The notes under the pieces were generated by a model. That model was not told where the DNA came from. It ran no database searches and was given only the letters and a program-made list of their open reading frames with translations. The position numbers and the translations under genes were made by a program. Below are positions 46,259-54,933 of a stretch of 64,000 nucleotides of DNA, piece by piece. This DNA is from Bosea sp. BIWAKO-01 (GTDB lineage: Bacteria; Pseudomonadota; Alphaproteobacteria; Rhizobiales; Beijerinckiaceae), in assembly GCF_001748145.1 (NCBI RefSeq), contig NZ_BCQA01000001.1:3932501-3996500 (forward strand), read 5' to 3'. How positions within the stretch are numbered: the first letter of the stretch is position 1; each line of letters starts with the position of its first letter.

Positions 46259-46700
46259 ATGATTGACAAGGTGACCGAGAACTTCGCCATTCGGCTCGAA
46301 CACCTGCACAGGGTGTTTGCGAGCGCCGAGGGAGTTCGTTCGGCATCAAAGGAAGATTTGTCGATCGGACTTATGGCTCTCCACGCGTTCAACGAGCTGC
46401 TTCGCTTCGTGAAAGGAGGTGGGAAGAACCTGATCCCCGAGTTTTGGAGCCGGACAACAACGACGTAGTACGCGTCAGGCAGACGCTCTCTTACCTGATC
46501 TACGGGGGTGGGGAGTTTATCCAGCCCCCTCACGATGTTCTGTACGCCCCTATCGGAAGCTCTCCAATTTCGGGCTCTTCTGCGCCCTGGAATTGTACGG
46601 GTCTCTGAAGCCTGAGGAGTGCCCGCCGCTCAATGGACGGATCGCGAAAGCACTCAGGTACATCGGTTTCGACGTCAGGGGCGATGCCACCTCTGCGTGA
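46259..46700 (+). pseudogene. Frameshifted hypothetical gene
   Basis: Starts MIDKVTENFAIRLEHLHRVF and breaks after ...LIPEF in a T-run (46438-46445). It then continues in a second frame as PDNNDVVRVRQTLSYLIYGGGEF..., and switches again near 46550 to RKLSNFGLFCALELYGSLKPEECPPLNGRIAKALRYIGFDV before the stop at 46698. One uninterrupted protein of about 145 residues is implied. Family not recognised. The two breaks could be decay or sequencing errors. It lies before a PD-(D/E)xK-like gene on the same strand. Confidence 0.6.
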
Positions 46701-46885
46701 CTCCGAAACGGGCCGCAGCTATTAACCGCGGCAATTACCGGCCCCGACGATGCTGGAGTGTCCCGGTGATTCGGGTGCAAAAATTTGAGCCGCGTCTCAT
46801 GCGGTAGATGACCCGAAGTTCCCCCGTGCAGGGGCCTTCGGAGCGATGCGGGGAGTGAACACCAGCCCAGCAGGAGCAGATGGAC

Positions 46886-47521
46886 ATGCACGGTGCTGGC
46901 CGAGATGAGGATGTGGAGGCACCAATGGAAGCGTCAGAGGTGAGCAACCGGCCGCTGCACAATTGGGTCGGTCCTGCTGACCGGATGCCCGAAGCCGAGG
47001 TGGCGCTGCGACTGGCTGAGTATCTTTCCGAGCGGCCGGGCTTCGGCGGGCACGTTGAGGTGGCCATCGACGGAGCATCGGTCCGGGTCGCAGATGCAGA
47101 GGTGTTTGACATAGTCGGCTACTTGGCCGGCGCTGGATGGGTTCGCGATGCTGAGGTCATGGGCAAGAATGCCTGGGCCACCCTGTACCGGCGTGGGAAC
47201 GCCACGCTGCGCGTTCACTCTCGATCAGGCCAAGGCGACGTTGAGGCCATGATGGACGGCCGGCGCATCATCGCAGAGTGCAAGAAGGGGCCACTCATCA
47301 AGAAGCCCGGTAGCCCGGAGTATCCTCTTCTCACTGCGGCCATTGGGCAGGCGTTGCTCTTCGACGCCGATGAGACTGATCTGCTGGTCGCGGCGGTCCC
47401 GGACACGCCCAGCTTCCGGCGGATCTCCGAGGCATGGCGCAACAGGCCCCGGCTTCGAGCGAGCGGCATCGAGATTGCGCTTGTGTCGCGCACAGGGGCC
47501 GTCTTCGGCCTGTCGGTGTAG
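46886..47521 (+). CDS. PD-(D/E)xK-like nuclease of unknown system
   Basis: 211-aa protein. Residues about 114-133 read SGQGDVEAMMDGRRIIAECKK, with Asp118, Glu131 and Lys133 placed as in PD-(D/E)xK nucleases, followed by a helix with Gln (TAAIGQALLF) as in Mrr/Vsr-like folds. The N-terminal half may be a DNA-binding or sensor part. Start at 46886 has AGGAG at 9 nt; the ATG at 46880 is too close. It may form a unit with the frameshifted gene upstream. Role as a restriction or defence nuclease is inferred. Confidence 0.65.
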   Translation: MHGAGRDEDVEAPMEASEVSNRPLHNWVGPADRMPEAEVALRLAEYLSERPGFGGHVEVAIDGASVRVADAEVFDIVGYLAGAGWVRDAEVMGKNAWATLYRRGNATLRVHSRSGQGDVEAMMDGRRIIAECKKGPLIKKPGSPEYPLLTAAIGQALLFDADETDLLVAAVPDTPSFRRISEAWRNRPRLRASGIEIALVSRTGAVFGLSV

Positions 47522-47620
47522 TTCTCTCAGCGAGAGCGGTCGGATGTACGTTGAGGTATCTGCGACACGGTCGGGGCGACGACACCCCTTCGTAAGCCCC
47601 TGATTTCATGGTGGAATCCG

Positions 47621-47698
47621 TTGGAGGCCTCGGAGGGAATCGAACCCCCGTGCAAGGATTTGCAGTCCTTTCTCGCACCGCTCAGCACAACCCAAGAC
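47621..47698 (-). tRNA. tRNA-Cys-like sequence (anticodon GCA), possibly degenerate
   Basis: The minus strand shows anticodon arm AAGGA-CTGCAAA-TCCTT (GCA, Cys), T-arm GGGGG-TTCGATT-CCCTC, acceptor 3' strand CGAGGCC, T and CCA. The 5' acceptor GGTCTTG can pair using two G-U pairs, but the D-arm is poor and about 3 nt too long. It begins 2 nt after the serine recombinase stop, so its 5' half may derive from a mobile element. It could be a working tRNA, a hybrid or a remnant. Confidence 0.55.
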
Positions 47699-47700
47699 CC

Positions 47701-48366
47701 CTATGCGCGGAGAAGGATGTCCCGCACCTGCGTCGCGGCCCATTTGCCCTTGCGAGCCGTCTGGACGCCTCTGGCATTGAGCATGTCCGCGATGGCCCGG
47801 AGCGAAGAGCCCGACGTGCGAGCATCGCGGATCATCGGCAGGAGCGCAGCGGCAAAGCGCTCGGCATTGGCCCTGCCCGTGGCCGCGCCCTTGGCCTGTG
47901 CCTCTGCCAGGTTCGTCCGGTTGCCGAGCTTCGTGCCCTTTGCTTTCGCAGCGGCCAGCGCCGACTTCGTGCGGGCGGAGATCATCGCGCGCTCTTTCTC
48001 GGCGAGCGCGGCATAGATGTGGAGCATGAACGGGTCGGCATCCGCGCCCAGCTCCGTGACGATGAATGGAATGCGCTGCGCCATTAGACCGGCGACGAAG
48101 GCCACGTCACGAGACAGGCGATCGAGCTTGGCGACGACGACCGCGCATTTGTGCCGGTGAGCCTCGCGCAGCGCTGCGGCGAGTTGCGGGCGACGATCGA
48201 GGGCGTCGGAGCCCTTGCCTGACTCGACCTCGACATGCTCGCCGACAATCTCGAAGCGTTCGACTTGGGCAAAGCGAGCAATGGCGGCGCGCTGCGCTTC
48301 AATGCCCAGCCCGGAGCGTCCTTGCTGCGCCGTGCTGACCCGGATGTACCCAACTGCCCGCCTCAT
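47701..48366 (-). CDS. Serine recombinase (resolvase/invertase family)
   Basis: 221-aa recombinase with the catalytic serine in [10 protein letters not shown] (Ser11), the core motifs [21 protein letters not shown] and [30 protein letters not shown], and a C-terminal helix-turn-helix ([22 protein letters not shown]). Length fits a small resolvase, not a large integrase. Nothing is frameshifted. The partner site is unknown; the tRNA-Cys-like sequence directly follows its stop. Confidence 0.9.
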   Translation of the reverse strand: MRRAVGYIRVSTAQQGRSGLGIEAQRAAIARFAQVERFEIVGEHVEVESGKGSDALDRRPQLAAALREAHRHKCAVVVAKLDRLSRDVAFVAGLMAQRIPFIVTELGADADPFMLHIYAALAEKERAMISARTKSALAAAKAKGTKLGNRTNLAEAQAKGAATGRANAERFAAALLPMIRDARTSGSSLRAIADMLNARGVQTARKGKWAATQVRDILLRA

Positions 48367-48734
48367 CTCCTGCCCTTTCCCGGCATGTATGGAGACTATA
48401 CGTGCAATTAGATTCCTTACAACGGGCTAAGGGCCAACCGGGACATCATTAGATCGTCTTCCGCGAGGGGCTCGACGAACTTACCCTTCTGGGTAAAGGA
48501 AAGGTTGGAATCAGATTCTCAATGTATACATCTATAAATTAATGATTTCGGACCCGAAATAATCTAGTAGTAATGAATATTAACTCGCGCACCATTGCAG
48601 ACACACTTCAATAAAGCTATATTGAGAGGCGCCATAACCGTCCGGCTTCTTCGCGGGTGGGGAGCCGCGCAGCAGCCCCCTGTTTTGAAGGTTCATTAGA
48701 GGCCGAAAATGCGCCTTTTGTTAAGGAAAAGCTG
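48367..48734. other. AT-rich intergenic spacer
   Basis: 368 bp between the recombinase and a hypothetical gene. It includes a markedly AT-rich part (about 48515-48620) that may hold promoters for either side. I see no gene or tRNA. Confidence 0.5.
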
Positions 48735-49394
48735 ATGAAACAGCCCAACGACGCTCTTAAGGACCTTAAAGATTCGATCCTGAATGATGTTCCCGAGGAA
48801 GACGCGATCAGCGAGATAGCCCGAGAATATGGGCTATCGCCCGTTTTCCTGCGCAACCGCGCCAAAGTGGCTTTCGGCGACCTGACCACACTCAAGGAAC
48901 GGTCCGCCGGACAGCTTGACTACCAGAATAGGGTTCGCAGTGAGTGGAAAATGCCTTCGGTCAAGGTCAGCTACGATGACCCGAAGCGAGGATGCCTTCG
49001 GAAGATCACGGTGCGTCTCGGTAATTCGACTGAAGACAAGGACGCTGATGCCGAAAATTTCGTCTATGTCGTCGTGCAGGGAGGAGACGATGGCCAGTCG
49101 GAGGATAAGAAGTGGCGCATCCACCGCATGGAGCTTAGCCGCATCTCCGAGCACGGTCGCAACGATACCCAGGCGGTCTGCGACTTCATCAGGGCGGCGT
49201 GGGTCTATGCCAGGCACTACGGCGATCAGCCCGATATGTCGCTGATCAAGAAGACCGACGAGCAGATCAAGATGATGGACTACTGCAAGCGCACTGGCCG
49301 GCAGTTGCTCGATGCTCTGGGTATCCATCACCCCGTCCAGTTCCATGAACTGATCAAGGCCATCACGCCGCATACTTCACCTCTTCGTAGGTGA
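48735..49394 (+). CDS. Hypothetical protein with N-terminal HTH-like segment
   Basis: 219-aa protein starting MKQPNDALKDLKDSILNDVPEEDAISEIAREYGLSPVFLRNRAKVAFGD, in which residues 22-45 resemble a helix-turn-helix. The rest is charged and not recognised. AAGGA lies 7 nt before the ATG at 48735; the frame open to 48657 is not supported. It stands between the recombinase and replication regions. No function can be assigned. Confidence 0.7.
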   Translation: MKQPNDALKDLKDSILNDVPEEDAISEIAREYGLSPVFLRNRAKVAFGDLTTLKERSAGQLDYQNRVRSEWKMPSVKVSYDDPKRGCLRKITVRLGNSTEDKDADAENFVYVVVQGGDDGQSEDKKWRIHRMELSRISEHGRNDTQAVCDFIRAAWVYARHYGDQPDMSLIKKTDEQIKMMDYCKRTGRQLLDALGIHHPVQFHELIKAITPHTSPLRR

Positions 49395-49411
49395 TCATTA
49401 TCATCCTCCCA

Positions 49412-49837
49412 TCACGGGACGCCCCGTGCGTGTCTCTCGAACCACGAAGCAAGATCAGCACCCCACAAGGCGGCGAGTTCCGAGGGGCTAAAATCATAGG
49501 GCGAACGAGGGCTCAGTGCTTCGATGCCCTTCAGCCAGCGCTCGCGATGCTTCGGTGGCAGAAGCGGGTTGTTCACGTCGATCGGCTGGTCGTCCATCGC
49601 TCTGAGGACATCCTTCAACCGGAGCGCGCGCGGTCTCCGTCTGGTCTGCGTGTTCCGCTCCGTCGCCAGCTTCCTGAAATGCACCAGGTCGCTGACCAGG
49701 CGCGCGTAGGCGGCGACGTTCTTGAGCCGCAGCTGCTCGACCACCTCCGGGCCGTGCTCTGCGACATCGGCGGCGATGAGTTCGATGATCGATGCGCCGA
49801 GGCGATCCCGGGCGCTAAGCAGGTTCCTTCGCTGCAT
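49412..49837 (-). CDS. Hypothetical helical protein
   Basis: 141-aa protein beginning MQRRNLLSARDRLGASIIELIAADVAEHGPEVVEQLRLKNVAAYARLVSDLVHFRKLATE, mostly helical, with a Pro-rich tail (SPRSPYDFSPSELAALWGADLASWFERHA). The frame is open upstream to 50050 but reads low-complexity Arg-rich sequence there. Unknown function; convergent with the preceding gene. Confidence 0.6.
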   Translation of the reverse strand: MQRRNLLSARDRLGASIIELIAADVAEHGPEVVEQLRLKNVAAYARLVSDLVHFRKLATERNTQTRRRPRALRLKDVLRAMDDQPIDVNNPLLPPKHRERWLKGIEALSPRSPYDFSPSELAALWGADLASWFERHARGVP

Positions 49838-49985
49838 GGCGTGCTCTCCCGCGCCTGCGCGCGGCGCGCGCGAGCGGTGAGCTATTTTAGCAGGGGCTCG
49901 CCGGCCGCGCCCGCCGAAAAGTGAAACGCCGCAGCTGCGGGCAACCACCTTCGCCGCGGCGCCTTCATCGATCATCGCAGGAAGG

Positions 49986-50198
49986 GTGTCAGGCCGGCAA
50001 CGAGTGGGGAGCATCGGTGTCGACCGGGTTGTTACGAACCTGCCCTTCAAGGATCAGGACGAGTTCCTCGCGCACCTCCTGCGGCTGGCAGCCGAGGCTG
50101 GATGCGGCGTGGCAGTGCTGACGAGGCTGGAGTGGACTTCGGCACAAGCGCGTCGTTCCCTAGTTCACGAACGCCTACCTGCACGGGACGCAGCATGA
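49986..50198 (+). pseudogene. Adenine-methyltransferase fragment
   Basis: 70-codon frame reading VDRVVTNLPFKDQDEFLAHLLRLAAEAGCGVAVLTRLEWTSAQARRSLVHERLPA. It resembles the segment of phage and island N6-adenine methylases that begins with the catalytic NPPF motif, here changed to NLPF. The SAM-binding and remaining parts are absent, so this is a remnant. Confidence 0.5.
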
Positions 50199-50372
50199 CG
50201 CGCATGCGGACCGGACAACCCTGCCGCGCCCGCCAGAAGGCCGCCAGCGTCCAAGCTGGTCGCGCCGCTGCTGGATAGGCTGGCCGCTGATTAGCCGCAC
50301 TTGGGCTCCGGGCTAGGCCCAGCTATCCCCGCATTGCATTCGCCGCGCCCAAGGCTGACGGCGCGGAGCGTT
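50199..50372. other. Intergenic, nothing recognised
   Basis: GC-rich spacer between the methylase remnant and the origin-like repeats; no supported gene. Confidence 0.4.
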
Positions 50373-50519
50373 GCGGGTCTCGCAGGTTTCGCGGTGTTTC
50401 CTACAGTCCTATTTCTTTCTAGTAAAAAATATTCTTCACGGTGCTTGTGCACCCCAAAAGTATTCTTATCCTGAAAATTTCAGCGTTGTAGCGAAACCCG
50501 CGAACCCCGCGAAACCCGC
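50373..50519. other. Candidate replication origin: inverted repeat arrays around an AT-rich core
   Basis: Left array 50373-50400 has three units (GCGGGTCTC, GCAGGTTTC, GCGGTGTTTC). The right array 50491-50519 is the opposite orientation of the same units (GCGAAACCC, GCGAACCCC, GCGAAACCC, GC). Between them is an AT-rich stretch with CTAGTAAAAAATATTCTT. It begins 3 nt beyond the stop of the helicase gene. Iterons plus an AT-rich region beside primase/helicase genes is the usual layout of a satellite or plasmid origin. Confidence 0.6.
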
Positions 50520-50521
50520 AG

Positions 50522-51946
50522 CTACGCACCCTCAGTCTGCGGCCGGGTAATGACTATACGATACACATGCACCTTGCTGTGCGGATCGACCGTCCGACGC
50601 AGGACAAGCGTGCGCTGGCCGCTCTGAACCGGCTCGTCGATATGCTTCTTCAGCATTCTGGCTACAGCTTTTGCTGTGAACACGTGCTCGGCCATGGCAC
50701 CTGGAAACAGGACATCGCGCACGATCTGGGCGTCTTCGGGCCTGCTCCGACTGTTGATCATCGCCGTCACGGCACTCGCCGGGAACGTTGCGTCGCCCAG
50801 GTACGTCGCCAAGGCTTCGAGCATGTCGGCGAGCGATGCCGATTCCTCGTCATCCTCCTCCTGCGCGAGTAACAGGGTCTGGAAGTCCAGTTTGTGCCCG
50901 GTCAGTTTGGCGGCGTGTTCAACCCCCGATCCGACCAGCCGCCACCACATCTTGAACCTGGTCTTGCCCGCAGCATTGCGCTTGGCCTTGAGCTGCGGAT
51001 TGCCCAGCAGGATCGTGTATAGCGCTGCCATAATCTCGGCGCGATGGTCCCCGGTCCACTCGACCGGGAACGGATGCACGACCTCCCGGTTCTCCGGGTC
51101 GACACGATCGACATCGAGACGGATCTCGAGGCTGCGCGAGGCCAGGTCACCCTTCGCCCTGATATTGTTGCCCGTGAACAGGTGGATCGTCGCTGCGGCC
51201 GTGTTGACCGTCTCGCTGAAGCCGAGCTTGCGATCGGAGTAATAGGCCGCCGTGCAGGACTTCTCGATATGCGGGCACGAGATCTGCGAGCCGCGCGCGA
51301 TGTTGTCCCAGAGGATATAGGGAACGCCGGCGATGAAATAGGCCAACAACGCCTTGCGCCGCTCCTCCTCGTTCGTCGACCACGCCGCCGCCGATGGCAG
51401 GATCCCGGTCACGGCGTAGATCAGCATTGTCAGCGCCGTGGTCTTGCCGCTGCCGCGACGCCCGGCTGTCACGAAGAAGCAGGGCCTCTGGTCGAGCAGC
51501 GACCGCTCGATCAGCGTCAGGGCCGCCGCGATGATGCTGCACTTCCCATCATCGTCGGTGGCGACGTCGACCAGCCAATCGTCGCACAGGAACTCCATCG
51601 CCTTCCTGACCGCATCCTCCGTGCAGTCCTCCCAGCGCGGCACGACCGCGCGCAGCTCCTCGGGAATGATGAACTGGATGCCGCGCAGGCTATCGAGCCC
51701 GCGCGGAGCCAGCAGCCCGCCGTCCGCCAGAACGATGGGAGCCGTCGCAATCGCCACCACGGTCGGCAGGGCATCGTCATCCCGGTTCATGTAGTGCCGA
51801 ACGAACGGGGCCGGATAATGCACCGAACGGCGATTGCCATCCGCATCCTCGACATAGTGCTCGATATGCTTCTCGATCATCTCGGCGACTTCCATTTCGC
51901 TCATCACCGAAAGCACCCATTGCTCGGGCGCAGGCAGTCTGGTCAT
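50522..51946 (-). CDS. P-loop replication helicase-like ATPase
   Basis: 474-aa protein with Walker A GRRGSGKTT at 162-170, a Walker B-like VPYILWDNIARG and an arginine-containing TGNNIRAKGDLASRSLEIRL segment. This layout resembles the helicase half of satellite and plasmid primase-helicases. Its ATG overlaps the primase stop (ATGA), so the two are coupled and together would correspond to a split P4-alpha-like replication protein. Confidence 0.75.
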   Translation of the reverse strand: MTRLPAPEQWVLSVMSEMEVAEMIEKHIEHYVEDADGNRRSVHYPAPFVRHYMNRDDDALPTVVAIATAPIVLADGGLLAPRGLDSLRGIQFIIPEELRAVVPRWEDCTEDAVRKAMEFLCDDWLVDVATDDDGKCSIIAAALTLIERSLLDQRPCFFVTAGRRGSGKTTALTMLIYAVTGILPSAAAWSTNEEERRKALLAYFIAGVPYILWDNIARGSQISCPHIEKSCTAAYYSDRKLGFSETVNTAAATIHLFTGNNIRAKGDLASRSLEIRLDVDRVDPENREVVHPFPVEWTGDHRAEIMAALYTILLGNPQLKAKRNAAGKTRFKMWWRLVGSGVEHAAKLTGHKLDFQTLLLAQEEDDEESASLADMLEALATYLGDATFPASAVTAMINSRSRPEDAQIVRDVLFPGAMAEHVFTAKAVARMLKKHIDEPVQSGQRTLVLRRTVDPHSKVHVYRIVITRPQTEGA

Positions 51947-53613
51947 GCGGCGTCTCCCTCATTGGCACTGGTGAATGCATGCATGTCCCTGACCCGGAGC
52001 TTGCGTACGCGGGTTGCGTCGGCATCAATGTTGCGGACCGGAGGTACCTCCTCCTCTACGCCCCCGACCACCTCGTTCAGCACCTTCATCTGCGGCAGCC
52101 ACGGTTCATCGGGCGCTGGCGCACGGATCAGCGGCCGCGGATCCTGTCGCTGGGCGGCGCGCCGCGCCCGTGCGCCTTGAGCCTGCTTCTTGGCATGCTG
52201 CTTCTGCGCCGCCTTGAGCATGGAATTGATCTCGCGTAAGCCGGCACCGGACAGCGTCTTGGCCTTCTCCCGCAGCTCGGCGAGTTCGATCGCGTCGAGA
52301 TCGGCAGCTGCGGCGAGCCGGGCGAAGACCGCCACCACCTGCTCCTTCGCCGCCTGCTCCATCGCCCCGCGCACGCTGGCCGCGTCATGCCTGAGTTCGT
52401 AGACGGTGCGGCCGTGCGCGAAGCTGTGGATCCATGGCGTGCCATCGTCCCCGCGCATGATCCGCGCCTTGCCAGGCCCGTAATCCGCACCCTCGAGAGG
52501 GTCGGCCAGCGTCTCGCCCTCGAAGCGTTCCGGGTCGGACAGCACGTCGCCGACCGTGCACCCGGACAGGTCGGGGTCATCGAACACCAGTTCGACGACC
52601 GGCCGCAGGATGCCTTCGCATTGCCGGCTGACGATCTGCCGCGCCACGGCCTCGCTGACGCCGGTCCGCTCGACCAGCTTCCTGGCCTGCCGCGCGACGA
52701 AGGCGGCCTGTGCCTTTGCCTTCTCGGGTGCCATCCGCTCGCGCTCCTTGGCCTTGAGTTCGTCGAGGCGCGACCGCTCGGCGATTGACAGCGGCGGACA
52801 GGCTTCCACGGTGTCCAGTACCGCGCCCAGAACGCTGGTGGGGCGACGTCTCGCCTTGTCCTGCTGTAGTGGCGGCTGCAGGATCGGCCCGCCTTCGAAC
52901 ACCAGTCGGGATGCCTGTCCGACCATGCGATCGACGAGCGAGCGGTCGAGCAGCGCACCGCTGCTGCTAACCACGAACCAGCCCAGACCGGCCAGCCAGC
53001 AGCGGTCGTGCAGGGCGCGCAGGAACCGCTCGACATCGGCACCATCCCTGACCATCAGGTAGACATGGACGCCGTCCGATCCCGGCAAGGCCTTCCCGGT
53101 ATCGCTGCGCGACAGGCCGGCGCTGGTCGAACTCCGCGTCAGGCGCGCGACGCCGTCCAGCACCGGCAGCACCGCCAGCAGCGCTGGCCAGAAGCCGCCA
53201 TGCTGCCTCAGCCCGGCCGCGACCGGGTCGGGCATCGACTTGGTGTCGAAATCGATCAGGGCGAAGGCTGGTCCGCGATAGACGATATTGGCGGCGACGC
53301 GGGCGATCAGGTCCGGCCGTACCGTGCCGTTGCGCAGGTTCTTCTTGGTGGTGACCTCAACCTTGTCGGGGAGATCGGCGCGAAGGGCGCCAAGCGCGAT
53401 TGCCTGCGATGGCGTCAGTTTTTCGATCAGTTCGCCGAGTCCGTTGACGCCGTCGACCATGACACGCGCGGCAGCGCCCCGGCTCATCACACAGGCGGAC
53501 TTGTCCTGTATCAGCGTGCCATCGGGGGCGAGCGAGATCTGTTTGGTCAGCGGCCCGCCTTCCTTGGTGAAGACGGTCAATTCGATCGGTGAGCCTGCGG
53601 TCCTGTCGTGCAT
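51943..53613 (-). CDS. Archaeo-eukaryotic-type primase-like replication protein
   Basis: 556-aa protein. Residues 118-225 show the AEP pattern: IDFDTK (Asp121, Asp123), SDGVH (Ser179...His183) and LLDR (Asp223). A long helical and charged region follows, ending in a Lys/Arg/Gln-rich stretch. Start at 53613 (MHDRTAGSPIELTVF); a further start at 53760 is in frame. It is coupled to the helicase gene and downstream of AlpA. Primer synthesis for element replication is inferred. Confidence 0.7.
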   Translation of the reverse strand: MHDRTAGSPIELTVFTKEGGPLTKQISLAPDGTLIQDKSACVMSRGAAARVMVDGVNGLGELIEKLTPSQAIALGALRADLPDKVEVTTKKNLRNGTVRPDLIARVAANIVYRGPAFALIDFDTKSMPDPVAAGLRQHGGFWPALLAVLPVLDGVARLTRSSTSAGLSRSDTGKALPGSDGVHVYLMVRDGADVERFLRALHDRCWLAGLGWFVVSSSGALLDRSLVDRMVGQASRLVFEGGPILQPPLQQDKARRRPTSVLGAVLDTVEACPPLSIAERSRLDELKAKERERMAPEKAKAQAAFVARQARKLVERTGVSEAVARQIVSRQCEGILRPVVELVFDDPDLSGCTVGDVLSDPERFEGETLADPLEGADYGPGKARIMRGDDGTPWIHSFAHGRTVYELRHDAASVRGAMEQAAKEQVVAVFARLAAAADLDAIELAELREKAKTLSGAGLREINSMLKAAQKQHAKKQAQGARARRAAQRQDPRPLIRAPAPDEPWLPQMKVLNEVVGGVEEEVPPVRNIDADATRVRKLRVRDMHAFTSANEGDAA

Positions 53614-53971
53614 CGACTGTCCCCAAGGAAATAGCGGGCGGCTTGCGGGCCGCGGTGGATGCTCCAGCTGCGCGTCGAGCAACGCGACGTCAGCCGCGGC
53701 GAGCCCAAATTGGCTCGTCGGCGCGCGCGCGGCCGGTGCCCGAGCGGGGATGATGCACACGCATGGTGAGACTCCGGCTCGAGATTTGTGAGAGCTGTTT
53801 GCGGTTCAGCGCCATTGGTGCGCAGCGTCACGCGCCCGGCTTCCCGGCCGCTTGCGCTCACCGTGAGCCGTTCACTTCAGTGACCGCGACGCTTCGCTTG
53901 TTCGTGCGATGAACGCGTCACTGTCGCTGACGCGCCAGACGGTCCGCCCCCGAGTTTGACGGCGAATGAGA
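53614..53971. other. Spacer upstream of the primase gene with small palindromes
   Basis: 358 bp without a supported gene. It contains CGCGTCA-N7-TGACGCG (53914-53934) and TCACT-TC-AGTGA (53873-53884). These inverted repeats sit where the primase promoter should be and could bind AlpA or the uncharacterised regulator. Confidence 0.4.
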
Positions 53972-54199
53972 CTATGAAGCTCCGCTCTGATCGACACTAG
54001 GGCGGCGTTCGAGCCAAGCGATGACGTCACTGGCGCGCCAGCCGCGAAGGGTGGCCGTGATCTGGACGGGCTGCGGGAAGCGGCCCGCCCTGCGCTCCCG
54101 CCAAATCGTCGTCCTCGAAAGACCTGTCGCGTGCTCGACTTCACGACAGCGGAGGATACTGTCGGCGACCTTCTGGTCGGGATTCGTTGTCTGAGCCAC
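53972..54199 (-). CDS. AlpA family regulator
   Basis: 75-aa MerR-like helix-turn-helix protein: ILRCREVEHATGLSRTTIWRERRAGRFPQPVQITATLRGWRASDVIAWLERR. AlpA proteins activate satellite or prophage excision and replication genes. GTG start at 54199 has GGAGA 7 nt upstream; an ATG at 54256 is possible. It lies between the integrase and the primase on the same strand, as in PICI and P4-type elements. Confidence 0.88.
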   Translation of the reverse strand: MAQTTNPDQKVADSILRCREVEHATGLSRTTIWRERRAGRFPQPVQITATLRGWRASDVIAWLERRPSVDQSGAS

Positions 54200-54291
54200 C
54201 GTCGTCTCCTGCGCGTTCGTGATGTTGCAGGAGACGATGCGACGGGTTGGGGACACGAGGTAGGATGATTAGAGAGTTTATTTCTGCCCCG

Positions 54292-54933
54292 CTAAATGCC
54301 TGATTCTGGCGGGGCGTAGAGGCCAGCCAAGTATCGAAGGTTCGAGCTATTGCGAGCATCTGCCAAGACCGAGCGTTTCAAGGCGGACCTCAAGGTTGCC
54401 TGTCGGGGCTCCGGCAACTCGGCGAGCCTGTGGACAAACTCAACAAGACGGAAAAACGGTCCGTCTGGCGTACCAGTCGGGCTCCAGCCCCTCGACATCC
54501 AGATCCCGGCGAGGGTCGGCCACAAGATCCAAGTCTCCAGCTTCAGCCGATTGTTCTTACTACCGATCGGGAGATGATGGAGCCTTCGAAATATGAAGGT
54601 ATCGGCGATCGTGCCAATTGATACGGCGGTACGTTCGAGCGTCTGCGCCGCCTGCTCTATGTCCAATGGTGTTGGGAGGTTAACCTGGCGGTAGATGTCG
54701 AGAGGTTCAACTTTTATGGTCGTTCGGAGTTCCTTGGCTGCGGTCGCCAGTCGGTCTGCGCGGGAACGAAGTTGTCTGCATTGTTCCTTCAATTCACTGC
54801 CTGAAAGGGCCTTGATTCTGCGAAGCTCGAAAATCGCAGCTTCGATCATCTCAACCTCCGTTGCGATGTCGGTGGGCTGGCATTTCAGGAGCCGTGCAAG
54901 CTCTTGGCATGACGTTTTGTCAAACAGGTTCAC
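54292..54933 (-). CDS. Hypothetical island protein coupled to the integrase
   Basis: 213-aa, largely helical protein (MNLFDKTSCQELARLLKCQPTDIATEVEMIEAAIFELRRIKALSGSELKEQCRQLRSRADRL...). Its ATG overlaps the integrase stop (ATGA). No family or motif recognised. Coupling to the integrase suggests an accessory role in excision or maintenance, which is inference only. Confidence 0.65.
   Translation of the reverse strand: MNLFDKTSCQELARLLKCQPTDIATEVEMIEAAIFELRRIKALSGSELKEQCRQLRSRADRLATAAKELRTTIKVEPLDIYRQVNLPTPLDIEQAAQTLERTAVSIGTIADTFIFRRLHHLPIGSKNNRLKLETWILWPTLAGIWMSRGWSPTGTPDGPFFRLVEFVHRLAELPEPRQATLRSALKRSVLADARNSSNLRYLAGLYAPPESGI

Noticed and set aside
47608..48087. Plus-strand frame reading GGNRTPVQGFAVLSRTAQ
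   Set aside because: Antisense translation of the tRNA-Cys-like sequence and the recombinase, a familiar annotation artefact.
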